A DNA stretch of 5,927 nucleotides from Clostridiaceae bacterium (GTDB lineage: Bacteria; Bacillota; Clostridia; Acetivibrionales; DUMC01): positions 1 to 5,927 of the forward strand of contig JAAZDH010000041.1 of assembly GCA_012512865.1 (NCBI GenBank), written 5' to 3'. A program made the position numbers and the translations under genes. Positions 1-5,835 of the stretch are shown in pieces (position 1 is the stretch's first letter; the number at the start of each line of letters is the position of its first letter). Below the pieces are notes generated by a model that saw only the letters and a list, made by a program, of their open reading frames with translations, was not told where the DNA came from and searched no databases.

Positions 1-81
1 GACTATTATAGAAATCAGAAAAAAGTAGCCTGATGCTAAACAAAGAAGGAGTGGCGAAGCTTCCCTTTACAATAAGAGGGA

Positions 82-175
82 CCCGTATGATACCCTGTTA
101 AAGGCAGCAGCCGCCTATCCCAAGAGGTCTACCATATATAATGTGGCTGCGCTCTGGCTGCTTTAATCATACGGG
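82..175. other. Long imperfect inverted repeat, possible structured RNA
   Basis: A perfect 10-bp outer stem pairs 82-91 (CCCGTATGAT) with 166-175 (ATCATACGGG). Inside it, 99-108 pairs with 157-165 with one bulged G, and 109-114 pairs with 143-148, giving a stacked, bulged hairpin of about 94 nt. GCAGCC at 107-112 can also pair with either of two GGCTGC copies (145-150 or 156-161), so two folds compete. A smaller stem (62-66 with 77-81) sits next to it. No T-run follows on the plus strand, so it is not an ordinary terminator there. It does not match a riboswitch or ncRNA class I can name. It could equally be a miniature palindromic repeat. The rest of 1-385 contains only the short repeats annotated separately; I see no gene in it. 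Confidence 0.4.
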
Positions 176-284
176 AGATGCTTGTTGTCAAGGGCACTCT
201 GGAAACAAACAATTTACCTAACGAAAGACAGAGGAATTTTGAGAATGCGGCAGTAAACTAACGTAATTGTATGTCCAGTTTGAC

Positions 285-348
285 CAGAACAGACCAAACA
301 GACCACAGAACAGACCAGATAGGATATGTTAGGTTAAGTTGGGTTAAG
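285..348. repeat. Cluster of short direct repeats
   Basis: ACAGACCA occurs three times (289-296, 298-305, 310-317). The 12-mer CAGAACAGACCA occurs twice, 21 bases apart (285-296 and 306-317). Directly after these, GGTTAAG is repeated with a period of 10 (332-338 and 342-348). The stretch is strongly strand-biased (few T in the first half, few C in the second) and non-coding, lying downstream of the repressor stop codon. Function unknown; it may be simple-sequence slippage. Confidence 0.5.
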
Positions 349-385
349 ATGGATTGACAAATTAATAAATTATTGCGATGAATCA

Positions 386-1375
386 CTATAATGAATCCCT
401 AATAACAACACGATGTTCCAAGTAAGTACACATGGGTATTTCTTCGCGTTTAATACTTCGTATTAAATAATCCACTGCATAACATCCAATAGCATCTATG
501 GAATACGAAACAGTTGAAATGGCAGGAGTTACATATTTTAAAATATCAATATCATCAAAACCCATAAGCCCTATTTCTCCAGGCACCCTAATGCCCTTTC
601 CTTTAAGATGCAATAATATTTCCAGGGCATAGATATCGCCCGAACATAAAACTGCTGTTTTTACACCATCTTTATACAATACTTTATCCAACATGCTTAA
701 ATAGTCCCTTTGTTGAATTACCAGGGCATTTTGTGAAATATCCATGTTGTTGCAGGCTTCCAGGTAGCCTGCGCATCTTTCTTCCAAGGCATACATATTT
801 ATTATTTTCTTCTTATTTAACGGGGTACTTACATAGATTATCCTTTCATAACCCTTCCTTGCAATGCTCTCAACTGCATCTTTTATGCCTTGCCGGTAAT
901 TAATCCCTACAAAGGGCCATTGGTGAGAGATTATATTTCCCACTGTAATAATAGGTTTGTTTAAACTTCTTAAAAACTCTTCATATTTCTTGCCCTTGCA
1001 TACTGAAAAAAGTATTATTCCATCCACATTTCGTTCCACCAGGTTGGACAAGCATTCTTTTTCAACCTGCGGGTCCTTTTGGGTCAGTGTAACATAAGTA
1101 AAATAACCCCGTTCACGTGCCCTTTGTTCTATTGAATTGAGCAATTGTGCAAAAAAACGGTTATATAGGTCGAAAACCACCACACCTATGCTCATTGTCT
1201 GCCCTTTAACCAGGCTTCGAGCTACCATATTAGGTCTGTATCCCAATTCTTTGGCTTTCTCTATAATCTGTTTCTTGGTTTCCGGGTTAATCCCCGGTCG
1301 GTTATGCAGGGCACGATCTACCGTTCCCCTGGATACACCGCATATCCTGGCAATATCCTTAGTGGTTATTCGCAT
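386..1375 (-). CDS. LacI/GalR-family transcriptional repressor
   Basis: A DNA-binding repressor or activator, expected to act as a dimer in the cytoplasm and to release DNA when a sugar-like effector binds. At 329 aa it has the usual length for the family. Residues 5-24 form the helix-turn-helix, with the GVSRGTVDRAL core close to the family pattern. Residues 52-60 (ARSLVKGQT) form the hinge helix, whose Leu55 normally wedges into the operator minor groove. Residues 62-329 are the periplasmic-binding-protein-like effector domain, opening SIGVVVFDLYNRFF and carrying the family signature GFDDIDILKYVTPAISTVSY near 272-291. The ATG at 1375 is preceded by AGGGG (1384-1388) at suitable spacing. A promoter and an inverted repeat immediately upstream suggest autoregulation. 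The gene diverges from the cupin gene. The effector is not readable from sequence, and a link to the sugar cluster on the right is plausible but unproven. I see no clear terminator after the stop. Confidence 0.95.
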   Translation of the reverse strand: MRITTKDIARICGVSRGTVDRALHNRPGINPETKKQIIEKAKELGYRPNMVARSLVKGQTMSIGVVVFDLYNRFFAQLLNSIEQRARERGYFTYVTLTQKDPQVEKECLSNLVERNVDGIILFSVCKGKKYEEFLRSLNKPIITVGNIISHQWPFVGINYRQGIKDAVESIARKGYERIIYVSTPLNKKKIINMYALEERCAGYLEACNNMDISQNALVIQQRDYLSMLDKVLYKDGVKTAVLCSGDIYALEILLHLKGKGIRVPGEIGLMGFDDIDILKYVTPAISTVSYSIDAIGCYAVDYLIRSIKREEIPMCTYLEHRVVIRDSL

Positions 1376-1389
1376 AACAGCAACCCCTA

Positions 1390-1407
1390 GTTATTATAGG
1401 TAATAAC
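1390..1407. promoter_or_regulatory. Candidate operator of the LacI-family repressor
   Basis: GTTATTA (1390-1396) and TAATAAC (1401-1407) form a perfect 7-bp inverted repeat with a 4-base spacer TAGG. It begins three bases downstream of the repressor's -10 box and covers the predicted transcription start, between promoter and ribosome binding site. A bound dimer there would block initiation. It lacks the central CG found in many LacI-family operators, so the assignment rests on symmetry and position. Confidence 0.55.
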
Positions 1408-1410
1408 CAC

Positions 1411-1439
1411 ATTATATTATGAATTTTTTACTATTACAA
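1411..1439 (-). promoter_or_regulatory. Sigma-A-type promoter of the repressor gene
   Basis: Read on the minus strand, TTGTAA (1434-1439) and TATAAT (1411-1416) are separated by exactly 17 bases. The -10 box is a perfect consensus match and the -35 box matches at four of six positions. The predicted start falls within the 1390-1407 inverted repeat, about 30 bases before the repressor ATG. Confidence 0.6.
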
Positions 1440-1508
1440 CTGCAATAAAAAGCCATATTGCTAATATAAAGCCAAACACATCTTCTTTACATAAAACATA
1501 TTATGATA

Positions 1509-1537
1509 TTGTAATCTGCATATATAGAAAATATATA
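1509..1537 (+). promoter_or_regulatory. Weak candidate promoter of the cupin gene
   Basis: TTGTAA (1509-1514) and TATATA (1532-1537) are 17 bases apart, just ahead of the cupin gene. The region is so A/T-rich that such matches arise by chance. A sporulation-sigma -10-like CATATATA (1519-1526) lies in the same interval and is an equally tentative alternative. Confidence 0.22.
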
Positions 1538-1555
1538 AAATGTCTATGGAAAACC

Positions 1556-2278
1556 ATGAAAGCGAAGTGTATAAGTAATATGTACAATTATAATAATGCA
1601 CATAATGAGGTGTATAACAACATGCATAACAATATGCACAAATTGTATCCGGCACCTTATCATGCTAATATACCGGTTAATACGCCGCCGTATCCCCAGG
1701 CAAATATGTATAATGCTTACAAAATGTACCCATGTCCTTATCTCCTGGGCATGCTAATGTATAATCCCGGTTTGGTAAAACAGTTTCTTGATCAGTATAT
1801 CTTATTTAATCAATATATTTCTAACAATACTTTTACCGGCAAAGCAGGAGACACCCGCCCAATCGAACTAAAGGATTACGGACCAGACCCTTTTGCGGTC
1901 AATATCGAGGCAGCCGCAAAGCAAAACAGCAATTTTCGCATTGTATTGTGGACAGGGAGCCATCTTCAGCTTACCTTGATGAGTCTCAAGCCTGGCGAAG
2001 ATATAGGCTTGGAAGTCCATCCAGGTCTTGATCAGTTCATACGCATCGAAGAAGGTCAAGGGCTTGTTAAAATGGGTGATAGTAAACATAACCTGAATTT
2101 TCAAAGAAGAGTCTATGATGACTATGCATTTATTATACCCGCTGGCAAGTGGCACAACCTAATCAACACGGGTAATAGACCCCTTAAATTATACTCTATC
2201 TATGCGCCCCCTCAGCATCCGTATGGTACGGTTCATGAGACCAAAGAAATTGCCCAGGCCAGCGAAAAAAACACATAA
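1556..2278 (+). CDS. Cupin-domain protein with Asn/Tyr/Met-rich N-terminus
   Basis: A 240-aa protein with a C-terminal single cupin barrel (about residues 100-225), the mannose-6-phosphate-isomerase-like small cupin type widespread in Firmicutes. Cupin motif 1 lies around GEDIGLEVHPGLDQF (147-161), with H155 as the likely metal ligand. Motif 2 is IIPAGKWHNLINTG (193-206), with P196, G198 and H200. The second His of the classical HxH is absent, as in many relatives. Residues 8-60 are low complexity, rich in Asn, Tyr, Met, His and Pro, a composition reminiscent of spore-coat proteins; this is a resemblance, not proof of location. There is no signal peptide or membrane segment. The start is uncertain: the ATG at 1556 and the in-frame ATG at 1580 have no good ribosome binding site, whereas the ATG at 1622 (residue 23) follows GAGGTG. 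The biased composition begins before residue 23, which favours the longer forms. Catalytic activity is unknown. Confidence 0.88.
   Translation: MKAKCISNMYNYNNAHNEVYNNMHNNMHKLYPAPYHANIPVNTPPYPQANMYNAYKMYPCPYLLGMLMYNPGLVKQFLDQYILFNQYISNNTFTGKAGDTRPIELKDYGPDPFAVNIEAAAKQNSNFRIVLWTGSHLQLTLMSLKPGEDIGLEVHPGLDQFIRIEEGQGLVKMGDSKHNLNFQRRVYDDYAFIIPAGKWHNLINTGNRPLKLYSIYAPPQHPYGTVHETKEIAQASEKNT
1607..1612 (+). promoter_or_regulatory. Possible ribosome binding site for an internal cupin start
   Basis: GAGGTG lies nine bases before the in-frame ATG at 1622 and is the best Shine-Dalgarno match anywhere near the beginning of the cupin gene. If used, it would give a 218-aa protein that loses the first 22 residues but keeps most of the low-complexity region and the whole cupin domain. 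Confidence 0.35.
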
Positions 2279-2316
2279 TCTGGTAACAGCCGCCGTTATA
2301 AATAATCCAATAAATA

Positions 2317-2378
2317 AACCTATGGCCACCGACAAATAATCCATAGCCGCTATGGTTTCATGTCCGCCATGGTTTTTT
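2317..2378. terminator. Nested hairpin terminator, possibly bidirectional
   Basis: An outer stem pairs AACC-t-ATGGC (2317-2326, one bulged T) with GCCATGGTT (2366-2374). An inner stem pairs CCATAG (2341-2346) with CTATGG (2350-2355) around a CCG loop. On the plus strand the structure runs into six Ts (2373-2378), as expected for Rho-independent termination of the cupin gene. On the minus strand the same stem is followed by GGTTTATTTATT, so it could also stop the leftward sugar cluster. Its place between convergent genes fits both roles. Confidence 0.55.
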
Positions 2379-2414
2379 GCAGCCTATCCATTTCTCTAAC
2401 GAAGCTAATTCTAT

Positions 2415-2965
2415 TTATACATCTTCTAATACATAAAGGTTTAGTAGCCGTGCACAATTTTTCCATTCTATTTTTTCCAATGCGTCGTTACTAAGTTTTT
2501 TTTCTTATATCTTTATAAATTATACATTTGGATATTTAATGTTTACATCACTGCGCAGGTATGAATTGGTACCAAACATCAGCTTATCTTGAAACTCGTC
2601 AAAGAATTCCAACCCAAATACAGGGTCCCTGGTAAGAGTGTTATAACTGCTTCTTGCTGAAATGTCCACCCATAGATTTGGATATTTTCTCATTAACCTG
2701 GGAACAGCGCCGCCGAGCTTTATAGGGCCTCTCGCATAACCTGAGCGATTGTCCGCCGGTACATCTGCTATATTTCTGCCCAAAAGGTAGGACCATGACC
2801 TATAAAAAATTGTTTCCGGACATTCTTGAGTGCATGTTCAAGTTTAGGGAGCCCATAATCATCACGGAGACCATAACCAAGGGGGTGGTCTTGCACGCCG
2901 AATATTATACCGGCATCTTGAATTTGCCACCTACAAGGTGCCCTCGTCGATATCAAGTGCGGCAA
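2415..2965 (-). pseudogene. Decayed metal-dependent amidohydrolase (Amidohydro_2 type), frameshifted and interrupted
   Basis: This is the remains of a TIM-barrel amidohydrolase, the last member of the sugar cluster. The upstream part reads QDHPLGYGLRDDYGLPKLE and then FIGHGPTFWAEI, with the family's HGPxFW metal-site motif, and stops at TAG 2768-2770. One base further over, the frame resumes with ADVPADNRSGYARGP, GGAVPRLMRKYPNLW, YNTLTRDPVFG and DEFQDKLMFGT; restoring one base near 2769-2772 joins the two as an uninterrupted family match. That frame meets TAA at 2520-2522 and again at 2505-2507, yet continues in the same frame with LSNDALEKIEWKNCARLLNL, the normal C-terminus, to the stop at 2415-2417. 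The family's catalytic Asp in FGTD is Asn here (codon 2565-2567). A further 2-base insertion near 2906-2908 is possible, since KMPV is followed out of frame by IFGVQ. The N-terminal third is missing or unrecognisable between here and the propeller stop. The stretch open at 2768-2965 has no ATG start. Sequencing error could explain one lesion but hardly all of them. Confidence 0.85.
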
Positions 2966-3001
2966 TATTGTTATTTTCCGGTTATAAGTTCGTCAATAGC
3001 G

Positions 3002-4573
3002 TTATGATTCAAAATCCAGGGAATATATGCTCGCCTTATGCATCTTGAAGCGCAGTATTACCGCTTCACCCTTTCTTATGCCAAGGTTATCGTGGCCTTT
3101 CCATGTTACCAGCTGCCTGTAGCAGTCACCAAATATAGGAATGGAATTTTCAAATTCACGCCCATTAATCGGTGTCCCGGAAATATCACACGCTTCTATA
3201 GCTATGTAGCCCGTCCTCTCCGTGACAGCATTTATAAAAAGCCTCTCTCCAGGCACAACTATAGCAGTAGTAGTAAATTCACCGTATTCATCAGCAGCCA
3301 GGGATGACAACCTTCCTTTAGGCCAGATAGCATACCCGATACTCCTTGTCGCATTGACCCTTGGATATTTATGCGGTACGCTCCATCCGGTATAAGGAAG
3401 AGCAAAATCACCCCCAGGAAGCTCTATAAGGTTGGGAGACGCAAATATGCATCCTCCATCCCATGAGCCAAAAATGCCTGTTCTAAGCACAGGCCCGTTA
3501 GAAATCCTGTTCCATAGCTTTCCATTATGGCTTGAATACATTATTACATATGTATAGTCTCCTCCAGTCATCACCCAGACCGTGGGGAACATTACATGGT
3601 GATCCGGTGCTCCGGGAATCGTGGTTCGGCAGTTCGTATACAATACCTCATAAGGCTGCATGCTCGGATCAGGCTCTATTATCAGCTCTGGTAGGGGCAG
3701 GCTTCTGAAATCATCCGTTTCCACCCTGTTTATAGCCCTTCTGCCTACGAGACCCCATCTTCCATAATATTCATCGTTGGAATATTCTCCTGCCTGGGGG
3801 CCGGCAACCCAGTCACGCGAATAAATTACATATTTTTTAAGAAAGGTATCATAATATCCTACCACCTGGGTGTCAGACAGGGCAATAACAAGAGGGTAAG
3901 GAAGAGTTTCCCATTGAATGCCATCCGGTGAAACGGCCCCCTGCATGCCAAATACCCTGTTGTCTCTTATCGCTGCAGGTTCTACGGCCCTGCAGCCCGG
4001 GGCATTTTCAAGATAATCCCTGTATTCCTCCAAAGTATAGACCGCCTCACTGACCATCTTATAACGCTCATCGTCAGAAGTGGGGTCAATGAATACCGTA
4101 CCCGCAAACTTAGGACCCGGTATCAAATTGTTGTTCCTGCTACCGTTGAATTCAACCATTCCCAGGTTTGGCCTTTTCCAGTTATAACCATCATTGGACT
4201 CATAATATGCAAGATAGTTTATTCCCTTACTTGGAAGGGACGACCCCCAACCTGTAACACCCCAAAGCTTGTAAATACCATCCTCTTTTATTATCGTACC
4301 CAATCCGGGACCTCCTGCTTCCCATTCCTCTTCCGTTTTAATCACAGGTCCGAATTTAGATGCCTCATTTACCCTAATCTTTATTCCCCAGGGATAGTTA
4401 TAGCTTTTGAATGTTGCCTCAAAAGGATTTTGGTCGCCTCTCACTGTTACATTCCTACCTTCACTGTCATACCACCCGAAAGACCCTTGTTGGACAAAAT
4501 ACCAGTTTGTAAATACTATCCTCTTTCCCTGTATCTTATAAGGATCACCTATTCTATATGGTAATGCACACAT
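3002..4573 (-). CDS. Five-bladed beta-propeller glycosidase-like protein (GH32/GH43-type fold)
   Basis: A 523-aa protein as called here (534 aa from the upstream ATG at 4606; residue numbers use that longer form). It resembles the GH32/GH43 beta-fructosidase/arabinanase-like propeller proteins, often annotated only as hypothetical glycosyl hydrolases. SxDGxxW-type blade motifs recur: ESNDGYNW (136-143) followed by the typical RPNLGMVEFNGSRNNN, SPDGIQW (226-232), and SHNGKLW (359-365). A beta-sandwich follows at about 445-533, ending in the characteristic AVILRFKMHKASIYSLDF. I cannot assign the catalytic acid residues with confidence, so the activity (glycoside hydrolysis or sugar binding) is inferred from fold alone. 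No signal peptide is visible, so it should act in the cytoplasm, which suits the neighbouring kinase. The ATG at 4573 follows a G-run at ribosome-binding distance, while the ATG at 4606 has no such site. It lies 57 bases after the kinase gene on the same strand, probably in one transcript. Confidence 0.85.
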   Translation of the reverse strand: MCALPYRIGDPYKIQGKRIVFTNWYFVQQGSFGWYDSEGRNVTVRGDQNPFEATFKSYNYPWGIKIRVNEASKFGPVIKTEEEWEAGGPGLGTIIKEDGIYKLWGVTGWGSSLPSKGINYLAYYESNDGYNWKRPNLGMVEFNGSRNNNLIPGPKFAGTVFIDPTSDDERYKMVSEAVYTLEEYRDYLENAPGCRAVEPAAIRDNRVFGMQGAVSPDGIQWETLPYPLVIALSDTQVVGYYDTFLKKYVIYSRDWVAGPQAGEYSNDEYYGRWGLVGRRAINRVETDDFRSLPLPELIIEPDPSMQPYEVLYTNCRTTIPGAPDHHVMFPTVWVMTGGDYTYVIMYSSHNGKLWNRISNGPVLRTGIFGSWDGGCIFASPNLIELPGGDFALPYTGWSVPHKYPRVNATRSIGYAIWPKGRLSSLAADEYGEFTTTAIVVPGERLFINAVTERTGYIAIEACDISGTPINGREFENSIPIFGDCYRQLVTWKGHDNLGIRKGEAVILRFKMHKASIYSLDFES

Positions 4574-4579
4574 ACCCAA

Positions 4580-4586
4580 CCCCCCC
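4580..4586 (-). promoter_or_regulatory. G-run ribosome binding site deciding the propeller start
   Basis: Seven consecutive Gs on the minus strand lie six bases before the ATG at 4573 and provide a GGGGG-type partial Shine-Dalgarno. In the longer reading from 4606 they would instead encode Pro-Gly-Gly. The run is also prone to slippage, so its length deserves a check against reads. Confidence 0.45.
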
Positions 4587-4610
4587 GGTAAATAGTGTAA
4601 AATCATATTA

Positions 4611-4630
4611 ATCGTATTATATCGTATTAT
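4611..4630. repeat. Perfect 10-bp tandem duplication between kinase and propeller genes
   Basis: ATCGTATTAT occurs twice in exact tandem (4611-4620 and 4621-4630), with a degenerate third copy AATCATATTA at 4601-4610. The array fills the gap between the kinase stop codon and the upstream candidate ATG (4606) of the propeller gene, and the degenerate copy itself supplies that ATG. It looks like local slippage duplication and explains why no ribosome binding site precedes 4606. Confidence 0.75.
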
Positions 4631-5835
4631 TATTTACAGCTTTTATCTTTTTGGCCCTTCCATAGCCCCCTATCACTATCGTAAACCCAGTAGTTTCCAT
4701 GTATATCCAGTCTATTTTTTTTAAACGGTCCCTTTACCATTTCCATGGTTTCCTCCCATGTCCTTATTCCGCTTATGGCATCAAGTGCCCTTACATTTTG
4801 AGCGCCGACTGCACAGGCAATTCTTATTGACTCTTCTATGCTCTTTTTACCCAGCAACGCAGCCAGGAAACCTGCTATGCTGGAATCGCCGGAACCCGTG
4901 GCCGATATAGCATCAGGAACATAAAAACTCTCCTCCAGGAGTTCCCTTTCAGACCAATTATCAATAGGGGAAGGAATTGCCTTCCCAAAATCGTTCAGTC
5001 TTTTCCGGTCTCCAGTTCTTATGTAGTAACCTTTAATACCGCACTTAATAACTGCCATACCCGTACCGTAGGACAACAGCTTGTTTCCCAGTTCTTGAAG
5101 CAGGTTTATGTCCAGGCACTCTATCATATCACGTCCCTTGGATACCCTGCCGAGCTCTTCATAGATATCCTTCCTCAGCATGAAAAGAGTTTCTTCGGCG
5201 CTTGGTATATAAATATCGACATATGGCAGTACTCTTCTCAAGATAGCATCCCAATTTACTTTACCGGACTGGGATGATGCATCGGGAAGTGACATATCAA
5301 GGGATGTCGTAACCCCTAAAGATTTGACTTTTCTAAATACCTGGGCTAACTCCTCTCCCCCATCGCTATAAAAACGTTTCATTAGGGGAGGATACCCGAA
5401 ATGGAATATCTTGGCCTTTCCAACAAGCTCATAATTGATATCATCAGCGCAGAAAGTATCATTCGCTCCCGGGTTGTGGAAAAATATCCTGTCCAAGCCT
5501 GGCGGCACAATCACCACAGTATACGAAGTCTCTTCCCCTTCCGTTATTATCATGCCTTTATGCAAACCCCTGGGCTTTAAGATGTTGAGTATGCATTCCC
5601 CGAAGTAGTCCCTGCCAACCTTCCCCATCAGCTCCACATTGATGCCAAGAATTGAAAGGGCAATTCCCGTGTTTGAAACCGGTCCTCCCGGTGAAATATT
5701 TATTCTTCCGACATTAATTAGCTTTCCGGGGATAAAGATCTCATCAAGACTGTTTTTATTCGATTTTATAAAGGTCGGGGTTATATCAAGGCAGATATGC
5801 CCTGCCACAACAACTTGAGGTCTCAGCTTTTTCAT
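4630..5835 (-). CDS. PfkB-family carbohydrate kinase
   Basis: An ATP-dependent sugar kinase of the ribokinase/PfkB superfamily, cytoplasmic, expected to phosphorylate a sugar or nucleoside-like hydroxyl. The N-terminal part has the family opening VVVAGHICLDI (8-18), with the substrate-contacting Asp17, and PfkB motif 1 as GGPVSNTGIALSILG (50-64). The C-terminal motif 2 is SATGSGDSSIAGFLAALL (311-328), with the anion-hole GSG and the catalytic base Asp317. The first Asp of the usual DTxGAGD is Ser311 here. At 401 aa it is longer than the usual 300-340: an insert at about 220-250, an extended segment at about 280-305 and a Trp-rich tail (about 360-401) account for the excess. The ATG at 5835 follows a textbook AGGAGG (5843-5848) seven bases upstream. 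Its ATG overlaps the stop of the preceding gene by one base (TAATG), so the two are translationally coupled. The substrate is unknown; ribokinase, fructokinase or KDG kinase cannot be separated by eye. Confidence 0.92.
   Translation of the reverse strand: MKKLRPQVVVAGHICLDITPTFIKSNKNSLDEIFIPGKLINVGRINISPGGPVSNTGIALSILGINVELMGKVGRDYFGECILNILKPRGLHKGMIITEGEETSYTVVIVPPGLDRIFFHNPGANDTFCADDINYELVGKAKIFHFGYPPLMKRFYSDGGEELAQVFRKVKSLGVTTSLDMSLPDASSQSGKVNWDAILRRVLPYVDIYIPSAEETLFMLRKDIYEELGRVSKGRDMIECLDINLLQELGNKLLSYGTGMAVIKCGIKGYYIRTGDRKRLNDFGKAIPSPIDNWSERELLEESFYVPDAISATGSGDSSIAGFLAALLGKKSIEESIRIACAVGAQNVRALDAISGIRTWEETMEMVKGPFKKNRLDIHGNYWVYDSDRGLWKGQKDKSCK

Noticed and set aside
29..165. A plus-strand open stretch of about 45 codons ending at the TAA 163-165, reading through the 82-175 hairpin.
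   Set aside because: It has no credible start or ribosome binding site, shows no recognisable family, and its sequence is explained by the inverted repeat.
354..392. TTGACA (354-359) and TATAAT (387-392) as a plus-strand promoter.
   Set aside because: The 27-base spacing is far too long, and it would fire antisense into the repressor gene with no gene to serve.
532..545. 14-bp palindrome ATATTTTAAAATAT inside the repressor gene.
   Set aside because: It encodes the conserved Asp-Ile-Leu-Lys-Tyr stretch and is A/T only; a chance palindrome in coding sequence is sufficient explanation.
1137..1403. Plus-strand open frame opposite the start of the repressor gene.
   Set aside because: It is an antisense shadow of a clear LacI-family gene and contains no recognisable domain.
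1461..1655. Minus-strand open frame rich in Tyr and Cys across the cupin start.
   Set aside because: Its composition is the reverse reading of the Asn/Tyr/Met-rich cupin leader and A/T-rich spacer; there is no ribosome binding site.
2768..2783. Programmed frameshift instead of a lesion in the amidohydrolase.
   Set aside because: There is no slippery heptamer or downstream structure here, and two in-frame stops plus loss of the catalytic Asp further on point to decay.
2795..3007. Plus-strand 70-codon open frame opposite the amidohydrolase remnant.
   Set aside because: The minus strand carries clear family homology through the same bases; the plus frame matches nothing recognisable.
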